Below the pieces are notes generated by a model that searched no databases, had not been told where the DNA came from, and worked only from the letters and a program-made list of their open reading frames with translations. DNA of 12,626 bases from contig JAKPQU010000394.1 of the NCBI GenBank assembly GCA_029555925.1, forward strand, positions 1-12,626, written 5' to 3'. Origin of the DNA: Bacillota bacterium. Lineage in GTDB: Bacteria; Eremiobacterota; SpSt-956; JAKJGF01. The first letter of the stretch is position 1. The number at the start of each line of letters is the position of its first letter. A program made the translations under genes and the position numbers. Below, one piece after another: positions 7,183-12,626 of this stretch.

Positions 7183-7211
7183 TTGAGAAAAAAAAGTGAA
7201 TTTTATAGAAG
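7183..7211 (+). promoter_or_regulatory. Sigma-70-type promoter candidate for pyk
   Basis: TTGAGA at 7183-7188 (5 of 6 to TTGACA) is followed after 17 bases by TAGAAG (4 of 6), or after 15 bases by TATAGA. Either choice starts transcription near 7216, so heptad array E would lie inside the leader. The match is moderate. Confidence 0.35.
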
Positions 7212-7241
7212 AGATAAGTAAATAAATTCAGTTTATTCCTC

Positions 7242-7269
7242 GCGTCACGCGTCACGCGTCACGCGTCAC
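7242..7269 (+). repeat. Heptad array E, four perfect GCGTCAC units
   Basis: GCGTCAC is repeated four times without a single mismatch, the purest array in the window, and is followed by GATTAAAG. The array ends 28 bases before the pyk start codon and lies on the coding strand. Confidence 0.95.
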
Positions 7270-7297
7270 GATTAAAGAAAGTAAGGTTTAACACATA

Positions 7298-9031
7298 ATG
7301 AACACTTTAAGAAAAACCAAAATAGTATGCACCATAGGACCTGCCAGTAATAAAAAAGAAGTCTTAAAAGAAATAATCCTTGCAGGTATGGATGTGGCAA
7401 GACTTAATTTTTCTCATGGAACCTATGAGGAGCATAAAAAAGTTATTCAATTGATAAGGGAACTCTGTCATGAAACAGGCCGTTCCGTGGCAATTCTTCA
7501 GGATCTCTGCGGGCCTAAAATAAGGGTGGGCTCTATTCCTGCCGGTGTTATACTTAAAGCAGGTGAACTTTTCACCTTCACAGGTGAAGAATGTGCTGGC
7601 ACTGATACAAAAGCCCATATATCCTATTCGAATCTTTCAAAAGAGGTTCAGCCTGGCACAAAAATCTTTATAGATGACGGTCTTTTAAGGCTTGTAGTGG
7701 AAAAAGTGGAAGGTTCTGATGTTATATGCAGGGTAATTACAGGAGGCCCTCTGAGCTCTCATAAGGGAGTGAATTTCCCCGGCACTGAATTAAAAATTCC
7801 TGCACTGACAGAAAAAGATAAAGAAGATCTTGACTTCGGTCTGGAACAGAATGTTGACTGGGTTGCCCTTTCTTTTGTTCAGAGACCTTCCGATATAGTG
7901 GAAATAAAAGACATAATTCGTAAATCAGGCAAAACCACTCCTGTTATAGCCAAGATTGAAAAGGGTGAGGCTCTGAAACAATTAGCCAAAATTATTGATA
8001 TTACTGACGGATTGATGGTAGCCAGGGGAGATCTGAGTGTGGAAACACCGGTGGAAAAACTTCCTCTGGAACAGAAACATATGATTTCACTCTGCAGAAA
8101 AAAAGGGAAACCTGTGATTACCGCTACTCAGATGATGGATTCAATGATCAGAAATCCCCGTCCTACCAATGCAGAGGTAACTGATGTGGCAAATGCCATA
8201 ATTGACGGCACTGATGCAGTTATGCTTTCAGGTGAAACTGCGTCAGGAGCCTATCCCGTTGAAGCGGTAAAGGTCATGGCTCTTATCGCAGCCACTGCTG
8301 AAACTGCCCTGCCTTACGAAAAGGTCCTTACAGAAGAAGCAGCAGAAAAAAGAATCCTTGAAGTTATAAGTCGTTCTGCCTGTGAGATGTCGGAAGAACT
8401 GAAAGCTTCTGCTATTATTGTGTCCACTTCATCAGGAAGAAGTGCCAGGAAGATTTCTCTTTACAGACCGAGAGCCCCTGTAATTGCCCTGACAGAAGAT
8501 CAAGTAATTGCCCGTCAGTTAAAACTTTCATGGGGTGTTTTCCCGGTAGTTATAGGAAACTATAACGATACAGACAGTTTTATAAGGGAATCTGCAAAAT
8601 CTGCCGTAAGTACCGGCCTTGTAAAAGACGGTGATCTCATAGTGATTTCTGCCGGTTATCCTATAGGAGGCACAGGCAGTACAAATACACTTCAGATACA
8701 GGTACTGGGCCATATATTTTTAAGAGGAAAGAGCCTGGGAAAAAGTAAAGAAAAGGAAGGTAAGCTTCTTCTTTTACAGGATATTAAAGATTTAGAGGAA
8801 GTAGAAAGCGGCACAATACTGGCAGTTCCATGTTATTCCCATGAGCTTCTCACAAAATTACCTTCTCTGACAGGCCTTGTGGTGGCAGATGAAAATTTAT
8901 CACCTGATGAAGAAGATTTACTTGCCAGAGCCAATATCCCGGTTCTTGCAGGGGTGCCGGGAGTGTTTACAGCCTTTTCTTCCGGAGATTTCGTGAAGAT
9001 AGATGTGAAAAGGGGCATTATATATAAGTAA
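7298..9031 (+). CDS. pyk: Pyruvate kinase with C-terminal extra domain
   Basis: Catalyses phosphoenolpyruvate + ADP to pyruvate + ATP, the last step of glycolysis, in the cytoplasm. All main blocks are present: KIVCTIGPAS near residue 8, ARLNFSHG at 34-41, DLCGPKIR at 69-76, VIAKIEKGEA near 217 (the catalytic Lys is in KIEKGE), MVARGDLSVE around 240-249 and the VMLSGETASGAYP signature. The usual GDLG is GDLS here. At 577 residues it is longer than E. coli enzymes; residues from about 475 form an extra PEP-utilising, mobile-like domain as in Bacillus-type pyruvate kinases, but without the Thr-Ser-His motif that carries phosphate in true PEP-utilising domains. A weak TAAGG lies 11 bases before the ATG. 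It is a single gene that converges on the kinase-receiver gene, with no clear hairpin terminator after it. Confidence 0.97.
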   Translation: MNTLRKTKIVCTIGPASNKKEVLKEIILAGMDVARLNFSHGTYEEHKKVIQLIRELCHETGRSVAILQDLCGPKIRVGSIPAGVILKAGELFTFTGEECAGTDTKAHISYSNLSKEVQPGTKIFIDDGLLRLVVEKVEGSDVICRVITGGPLSSHKGVNFPGTELKIPALTEKDKEDLDFGLEQNVDWVALSFVQRPSDIVEIKDIIRKSGKTTPVIAKIEKGEALKQLAKIIDITDGLMVARGDLSVETPVEKLPLEQKHMISLCRKKGKPVITATQMMDSMIRNPRPTNAEVTDVANAIIDGTDAVMLSGETASGAYPVEAVKVMALIAATAETALPYEKVLTEEAAEKRILEVISRSACEMSEELKASAIIVSTSSGRSARKISLYRPRAPVIALTEDQVIARQLKLSWGVFPVVIGNYNDTDSFIRESAKSAVSTGLVKDGDLIVISAGYPIGGTGSTNTLQIQVLGHIFLRGKSLGKSKEKEGKLLLLQDIKDLEEVESGTILAVPCYSHELLTKLPSLTGLVVADENLSPDEEDLLARANIPVLAGVPGVFTAFSSGDFVKIDVKRGIIYK

Positions 9032-9057
9032 CACAGGACATCACCGGGCAGTATATT

Positions 9058-9092
9058 GTCGTGAGTCGTGAGAAGTGAAAAGTGAGAAGTGA
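9058..9092 (+). repeat. Heptad array F (GTGA type) after pyk
   Basis: Five in-phase units GTCGTGA, GTCGTGA, GAAGTGA, AAAGTGA and GAAGTGA lie 27 bases after the pyk stop. They are the same unit type as array B1, which also follows a gene end. The array stands in the gap between converging genes, where a terminator would be expected, but no hairpin is visible. Confidence 0.9.
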
Positions 9093-9128
9093 AAATATGT
9101 GATTGATAAAATAATCGCTCACTGAATA

Positions 9129-10580
9129 TTATTTCGCCAGTTCCTGGAGCAAAAATCCTGCTACAGAGGATTCTATAGGGGTTTCACCTTTCGCCGATGC
9201 CCTTATGGCATCAATTACTTCATCGACTTTGTATTTTATCATATATCCTTTTGCTCCTGCTTTAAAGGATTCTATGACAGACGTTTTATTGCATAAAACA
9301 GTAAGCATTACAATTCTCGCTTTAGGATAAATTTTCAATATTTCCCTGGTTGTTTCTATACCATCCATTTCTGGCATCATAATATCCATGAGTATAACAT
9401 CGGGGAACTCGTCTGCATGATATAATTTCTCCAGAGCTTCCAGTCCGTTTACCGCCATGTCTGTAAGCTCCATATCCCTGTTTACTTCTATTAAATTTTT
9501 AAATAGTGCTCTGATACCGTCTTCATCATCTACAAGAAACACTTTTATCTTTTCGTTGTGTTCTTCTTCGTTCATATCTGAAGATAAACCAATGGAATCT
9601 TTGAATTTTTTACTCAATTTACTTGTGCTATCTTTTATTTTATTCACCAGGCTTGATTTTGTTGATTTTATACCTTCATCTACTTTTAGAAGTTCTTTTT
9701 TTAAGTGATTGATGGATTGATATCTCCTGTTAATATCATGTTCTACAGATTTCATTATTATTGCATCCAGTTTTGGCGGGATTTCCGGTTTCAGTTTTTT
9801 TAACGTTTGAAATTTAAATGGCACCATAGGTAAGATTCCAGTTATCAGATGATGTAATGTTGCTCCCAGTGAATATATGTCACTTCTAGAATCATGTTTA
9901 CCTTCATACTGCTCGGGAGGAGCGTAGCCTTCTGTTCCTACTGAGGTTTTTTCATGACTGTGTTCTTTATCCATTACTCTTGCAGCGAGGCCGAAATCTA
10001 CCAGCATTATCTGATTGTCGCTATCTCTTACCATAATATTTGATGGTTTTAAGTCTCTGAATACTACAGGATGTTCCTGACTGTGGAGATATTCCAGGAC
10101 ATCACAGATCTGAATTGCCCAGTCTAAAATATTCTCTATATCCAGTCCTTCATTTCCTGCTTCATTTAATATCGTTTCCAGATCTTTACCTTTTATATAA
10201 TCCATAACTATATAATATTTACCGTTTGTGCTGAAATAATCTATAACATAGGGAAGGTTTTTATGACGGAGTTTTGCAAGTATTTCCGCTTCTGATTTAA
10301 ACTGTGATATTATATAGTTTTTATCTTCATCCTGAAATCCGTCCAGAACCAGTTCCTTTACGGCACATATACTGTTTAAATTACCGTCTTCGGCTTTATA
10401 TACTCTGCCCATGCCACCTGTCTTCAGGAGATCTGTTATCTTGAATCTTTCCCTGAGTATTGTATGGGGAGGTAAAAGACCTTCTTCCTTGAATTCTATA
10501 AGGGCTGAACCGCAGTGAGTGCAGAAATCCAGTTCTGCTTTTTCAGATTTTTTGCATGCAGAACAATAAATTAAATCCAT
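9129..10580 (-). CDS. Zinc ribbon - Ser/Thr protein kinase - response-regulator receiver fusion
   Basis: 483 cytoplasmic residues with no membrane segment. Residues 6-23 form a zinc ribbon (CSAC...CTHC). Residues ~46-300 are a Hanks-type kinase: Gly loop GGMGRV at 55-60, ATP Lys K75 in AVKE, a helix-C Glu near E97, catalytic loop FRDLKPSN (D176, K178, N181; His of HRD is Phe), DFG at 195-197, APPE at 220-223 and SDIYSLG. All residues needed for catalysis are present. A basic, Lys/Ser-rich linker (~301-340) leads to a full receiver domain (~344-460) with D351 and D352, phospho-acceptor D399, T427 and K449. The tail (ESSVAGFLLQELAK) stops where NarL-type regulators would begin their HTH, so there is no DNA-binding output. 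It therefore joins Ser/Thr and Asp phosphorylation in one chain. AAGGAG lies 6 bases before the ATG. The leader carries two heptad arrays. No histidine kinase is nearby, so the phosphodonor is unknown. Confidence 0.93.
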   Translation of the reverse strand: MDLIYCSACKKSEKAELDFCTHCGSALIEFKEEGLLPPHTILRERFKITDLLKTGGMGRVYKAEDGNLNSICAVKELVLDGFQDEDKNYIISQFKSEAEILAKLRHKNLPYVIDYFSTNGKYYIVMDYIKGKDLETILNEAGNEGLDIENILDWAIQICDVLEYLHSQEHPVVFRDLKPSNIMVRDSDNQIMLVDFGLAARVMDKEHSHEKTSVGTEGYAPPEQYEGKHDSRSDIYSLGATLHHLITGILPMVPFKFQTLKKLKPEIPPKLDAIIMKSVEHDINRRYQSINHLKKELLKVDEGIKSTKSSLVNKIKDSTSKLSKKFKDSIGLSSDMNEEEHNEKIKVFLVDDEDGIRALFKNLIEVNRDMELTDMAVNGLEALEKLYHADEFPDVILMDIMMPEMDGIETTREILKIYPKARIVMLTVLCNKTSVIESFKAGAKGYMIKYKVDEVIDAIRASAKGETPIESSVAGFLLQELAK

Positions 10581-10597
10581 CGAATTCTCCTTGATTG

Positions 10598-10654
10598 GTG
10601 ACGCGTAACGCGTGACGGGTAGTTTCGTAATGCGTAATGTGTGATGCGTGACAG
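10598..10654 (-). repeat. Heptad array G (TCAC type on the kinase strand)
   Basis: On the plus strand the units are GTGACGC, GTAACGC, GTGACGG and GTAGTTT, then a one-base slip, then GTAATGC, GTAATGT, GTGATGC and GTGACAG. Read on the kinase strand they are (GCRTYAC)n ending 18 bases before the start codon. Positions 10604-10634 are the reverse complement of 2846-2876 with two mismatches, including the same one-base phase slip. Confidence 0.9.
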
Positions 10655-10668
10655 TCGGGTTTTATTAT

Positions 10669-10689
10669 TCACGACTCACGACTCACTAT
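10669..10689 (-). repeat. Heptad array H (GTGA type on the kinase strand)
   Basis: TCACGAC, TCACGAC, TCACTAT on the plus strand; on the kinase strand ATAGTGA, GTCGTGA, GTCGTGA. It precedes array G in the kinase leader, reproducing the order GTGA type then TCAC type seen at 2756-2876. Confidence 0.8.
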
Positions 10690-10702
10690 TTATCATTTCC
10701 AT

Positions 10703-10731
10703 ATTATAATTTAAGATAGAGCAATTTGCAA
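10703..10731 (-). promoter_or_regulatory. Sigma-70 promoter of the kinase-receiver gene
   Basis: On the minus strand TTGCAA (10726-10731) is followed after exactly 17 bases by a perfect TATAAT (10703-10708). Transcription should start near 10696, giving a leader of about 115 bases that contains arrays H and G. It faces away from the tRNA promoter. Confidence 0.7.
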
Positions 10732-10748
10732 TTATGAAATATACTATC

Positions 10749-10777
10749 TTGACAGAAATATCTCTATGAACTATACT
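10749..10777 (+). promoter_or_regulatory. Near-consensus sigma-70 promoter of tRNA-Leu
   Basis: A perfect TTGACA at 10749-10754, a 17-base spacer and TATACT (5 of 6) at 10772-10777 place the transcript start about 7 bases before the mature tRNA. Confidence 0.88.
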
Positions 10778-10791
10778 ATGTCTACGAAAAA

Positions 10792-10875
10792 GCCGGAGTG
10801 GCGGAACAGGTAGACGCGCTGGTCTCAAAAACCAGTGGGGGTAACTCCATGTCGGTTCGAGTCCGACCTTCGGCA
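10792..10875 (+). tRNA. tRNA-Leu (anticodon CAA)
   Basis: An 84-base class II tRNA. The acceptor arms GCCGGAG and CTTCGGC pair with one G-U, followed by discriminator A. The anticodon stem CTGGT/ACCAG encloses CTCAAAA, giving anticodon CAA, which reads UUG. The long variable arm is TGGGGGTAACTCCAT. The T arm GTCGG-TTCGAGT-CCGAC is canonical. The 3' CCA is not encoded, so a CCA-adding enzyme is needed. It has its own promoter and ends directly at a strong terminator. Confidence 0.97.
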
Positions 10876-10910
10876 TAATAAATCAGCCGGTTTTCACGGC
10901 TGATTTATTA
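10876..10910. terminator. Bidirectional terminator between tRNA-Leu and amt
   Basis: TAATAAATCAGCCG and CGGCTGATTTATTA form a perfect 14-bp stem around a 7-base loop (GTTTTCA). The T-rich outer stem and flank (TTTATTATATTTAT on plus, TTATTATGCC on minus) allow it to end the tRNA transcript on the plus strand and the ammonium transporter transcript on the minus strand. Confidence 0.85.
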
Positions 10911-10949
10911 TATTTATAGAATGTTCTATTTATCTTCTATTTATCTGCC

Positions 10950-12158
10950 TTAAACGTAGGCTTCCTCTCCGTGAAGGGCAGCATCAAGACCTGCTTCTTC
11001 TTCTTCTTCCGTTGTTCTGACAGGTATTATCTTATCTATTATTATAAGAGCTATATAGGAGAAGGCGAGAGCATAAACGGATGCGCCTGTAACGGAAAGA
11101 AGCTGTTTTACAAAAAATCCTCCTCCTCCGAAGAGTAAACCATTGGCTCCTGCAGTATTTACTGCAGTGGAAGCAAATAGACCGAGCATTATGACACCTA
11201 TTGTGCCTCCGACACCATGAACTCCCCATACATCCAGAGCGTCGTCCCATCCCATTTTATTTTTGAGCCCTATGGCTCCATAGCAGACTATACCTGAGAT
11301 TATGCCTATTATAACAGCAAATGGTACAGATACATACCCTGCAGCAGGTGTTATAGTGGCGAGTCCGGCTATTGAGCCTGTAAGCAGTCCGAGAAATTTC
11401 GGTTTTTTCTCGAAAATCCAGGCCATAATAAGCCATGTAATGGCAGCAAAAGAAGCTGCTGTATCTGTGTTAAGAAATGCCAGAGCAGTTATGCCATCTA
11501 CTTTAAGTTCACTCCCTGCATTAAATCCATACCATCCGAACCAGAGAAGCCCTGTTCCGAGTGCTACAAGGGGGATACTGTGAGGTCCTTTTTCCTCTAC
11601 TTTTCTTTTACCTACAAAAAATACGGATGCAAGAGCAGCCATACCTGCAATGGCATGAACTACAATACCTCCAGCAAAGTCCAGAACTCCCCATTTCTGA
11701 AGTAAACCTCCTCCCCATACCATATGAACCATAGGGAAATATACGAAGATTAGCCAGACAGTTAGAAATATCATGTAAGCATTGAATTTTATTCTGTTTG
11801 TAAAAGCTCCCGTTATAAGTGCAGGAGTAATAATAGCAAACATCATCTGATATGCTATGAATACCAGAACCGGTATATTGTTGCTCGGTGAAAATATATC
11901 TTCTGGTTTTACTCCATGAAGAAAAGCTTTATCCAGATTTCCTATTATTCCGTAAACATCACCTGAAAAACAAAGAGAATAGCCGAAAACGAACCATAGA
12001 ACAGATGTCCATCCCATGGACACAAAACTCTGAAGCATAATTGAAAGAACATTTTTTCTTCCTACAAGACCTCCGTAAAAAAAAGCCAGCCCCGGTGTCA
12101 TCAACATTACAAGGCTGGTAGATACAAGCATAAACCCCGTATTGCCCGTGTCGAACAT
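10950..12158 (-). CDS. amt: Ammonium transporter, Amt family
   Basis: 402 residues with the usual eleven hydrophobic helices and no obvious cleaved signal. It conducts ammonium across the inner membrane. The twin pore histidines are H168 (FAGGIVVHAIAG) and H314 (WGVHGVGG). The ammonium-site residues F107 and W148 (HMVWGG), the gate Phe F207 (LLWFGW) and structural D160 (GVLDFAGG) are all present. The cytoplasmic tail RTTEEEEEAGLDAALHGEEA is the typical Amt tail that senses GlnK. AGGAGG lies 8 bases before the ATG. The gene is monocistronic: no glnK/glnB follows, only the shared terminator, so the PII partner must be elsewhere. The upstream region carries palindromes that may be nitrogen-responsive operators. 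Confidence 0.97.
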   Translation of the reverse strand: MFDTGNTGFMLVSTSLVMLMTPGLAFFYGGLVGRKNVLSIMLQSFVSMGWTSVLWFVFGYSLCFSGDVYGIIGNLDKAFLHGVKPEDIFSPSNNIPVLVFIAYQMMFAIITPALITGAFTNRIKFNAYMIFLTVWLIFVYFPMVHMVWGGGLLQKWGVLDFAGGIVVHAIAGMAALASVFFVGKRKVEEKGPHSIPLVALGTGLLWFGWYGFNAGSELKVDGITALAFLNTDTAASFAAITWLIMAWIFEKKPKFLGLLTGSIAGLATITPAAGYVSVPFAVIIGIISGIVCYGAIGLKNKMGWDDALDVWGVHGVGGTIGVIMLGLFASTAVNTAGANGLLFGGGGFFVKQLLSVTGASVYALAFSYIALIIIDKIIPVRTTEEEEEAGLDAALHGEEAYV

Positions 12159-12235
12159 TTGTTATACCTCCTGATTGTTTTTATTTTGCTCATAGACTCG
12201 TAAGTGCTTTCATAATTTTCTGTAATCGGAAGAAC

Positions 12236-12283
12236 CTGTACAGAGTGTTATGAATTACACTACAACAATATACAACTGTACAG
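12236..12283 (-). promoter_or_regulatory. Operator-like palindromes upstream of amt
   Basis: The palindrome CTGTACAG occurs twice, at 12236-12243 and 12276-12283, exactly 40 bases apart. Between them lies AGTGT-N8-ACACT (12244-12261), which includes TGTTA and TTACA half-sites 4 bases apart. The half-sites resemble those of GlnR/TnrA (TGTNA-N7-TNACA), but the spacing is three bases too short. They lie about 80-125 bases before the amt start. I could not identify a firm -35/-10 pair. Confidence 0.5.
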
Positions 12284-12300
12284 CATATAATTATTAAATC

Positions 12301-12319
12301 AATCAGGAAAAATCTGATT
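12301..12319. other. Small inverted repeat AATCAG-N7-CTGATT
   Basis: A perfect 6-bp inverted repeat with a 7-base loop, about 145 bases before amt. It could be a small leader hairpin or nothing; it lacks a T run. Confidence 0.3.
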
Positions 12320-12345
12320 ACCGGCTTCTATAAACCTTAATGTTC

Positions 12346-12373
12346 GTGACGTGTAACGCTTAATGCGTGACAG
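12346..12373 (-). repeat. Heptad array I upstream of amt
   Basis: Plus-strand units are GTGACGT, GTAACGC, TTAATGC and GTGACAG. Read towards amt they become TCAC-type units ending in CACGA, the same orientation rule as the other genes, but 188 bases from the start codon and separated from it by the CTGTACAG palindromes. Confidence 0.75.
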
Positions 12374-12398
12374 GAGGACAGGTTTTCATTCCTGGTTG

Positions 12399-12426
12399 CG
12401 GTTGAACTATGTTCGCCGAACCGGTT
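12399..12426. other. Nested inverted repeats of GAAC/GTTC
   Basis: GAAC-TAT-GTTC (12404-12414), GTTCG-C-CGAAC (12411-12421), CGGTT-N15-AACCG (12399-12423) and AACCGGTT (12419-12426) overlap in 28 bases. These are mutually exclusive pairings, typical of a compound operator site or a switchable hairpin. There is no gene in this stretch. Confidence 0.4.
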
Positions 12427-12449
12427 TATGTTTGAGGATAGAATTTACT

Positions 12450-12470
12450 GAAGTGAATAGTGAAAAGTCA
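12450..12470 (+). repeat. Heptad array J (GTGA type)
   Basis: Three units, GAAGTGA, ATAGTGA and AAAGTCA, run in phase on the plus strand, 22 bases before the second copy of the dispersed element. Confidence 0.65.
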
Positions 12471-12492
12471 GAAAACCTTATCTATTACCGCT

Positions 12493-12576
12493 ACAGGTAA
12501 ATTTATATGAAAATGATGAAGTTTGCACCTTCACTGGATGTTGATTTTCATATTTGGTTGTGACCGCTCCGGTCAT
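12493..12576 (+). repeat. Dispersed 84-bp element, copy 2, with strong hairpin potential
   Basis: This is the partner of 7012-7095. ATATGAAAAT (12505-12514) pairs perfectly with ATTTTCATAT (12544-12553). Inside it is TGAAG-N7-CTTCA (12517-12533). A separate hairpin, TGACCG-CTC-CGGTCA, lies at 12561-12575. It looks like a structured leader or small RNA, or a DNA repeat. The remaining bases to 12626 hold only a GCCTG-A-CAGGC palindrome (12605-12615) and no gene start that I can support. Confidence 0.65.
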
Positions 12577-12626
12577 GTCTGTTAGTAACCATTTATCAGC
12601 TTCTGCCTGACAGGCTCTTACGAAGA

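Noticed and set aside
10676..10876. Minus-strand 66-codon frame beginning MPKVGLEPTWSYPHW
   Set aside because: It is the antisense of tRNA-Leu, a well-known false protein in databases, and it overlaps two good promoters.
12246..12259. GlnR/TnrA site upstream of amt
   Set aside because: Half-sites TGTTA and TTACA are present but separated by 4 bases instead of 7, so the assignment is not supported.
12496..12560. Small plus-strand frame MKMMKFAPSLDVDFHIWL
   Set aside because: Eighteen codons with no RBS, lying inside the hairpin-forming element; copy 1 at 7012-7095 does not conserve the frame.

Overview
The window comes from an AT-rich bacterial chromosome that I cannot assign to a species. 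Three hints bear on the lineage. Two M16 peptidases have signal peptides. The Ser/Thr kinase has a zinc ribbon and an FRD (not HRD) catalytic loop, a style I associate loosely with cyanobacteria-like and uncultivated deep-branching lineages. The intergenic DNA is full of 7-bp tandem repeats resembling the heptanucleotide STRR repeats known from filamentous cyanobacteria. None of this fixes a phylum. The tRNA gene does not encode its CCA end. TGA, TAA and TAG all appear to act as normal stops.

Layout, left to right. A heptad array (2-71) is followed by a short, probably frameshifted gene (77-375). Next comes a large soluble protein of helical repeats, zinc ribbon, TPR and SEC-C tail (378-2762, +). 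Then a composite heptad array precedes a TerB-like protein (2913-3350, +). Converging on it are a PIN-type toxin and its antitoxin (3345-3951, -) and an overlapping pair of secreted M16 peptidases (4069-6898, -). A 399-bp divergent intergenic region holds several arrays and one copy of a second, ~84-bp dispersed element. Pyruvate kinase (7298-9031, +) converges on a zinc ribbon-kinase-receiver fusion (9129-10580, -). Then come tRNA-Leu(CAA) with a near-consensus promoter (+), a shared bidirectional terminator, and an ammonium transporter (10950-12158, -). The last 468 bp have no recognisable gene but contain operator-like palindromes, two heptad arrays and the second copy of the ~84-bp element.

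The genes form no single pathway: there is central carbon metabolism (pyk), nitrogen uptake (amt), signalling (kinase-receiver), envelope proteolysis (M16 pair), a toxin-antitoxin module and uncharacterised soluble proteins. The most unusual feature is non-coding. At least ten arrays of degenerate 7-mers of the form GTRANNN, or its complement, sit only between genes. Those next to gene starts are oriented with the gene: read on the coding strand they appear as (GCRTYAC)n, often ending in CACGA, and most lie a few tens of bases or less before the ribosome binding site. In two places a GTGA-type array precedes a TCAC-type array on the same strand, so a transcript could fold the two together. Promoter predictions put the arrays of the kinase, and probably of pyk and the M16 operon, inside 5' leaders. 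A separate structured element occurs twice (7012-7095 and 12493-12576), ungapped and in the same orientation, with conserved ends and a diverged middle.
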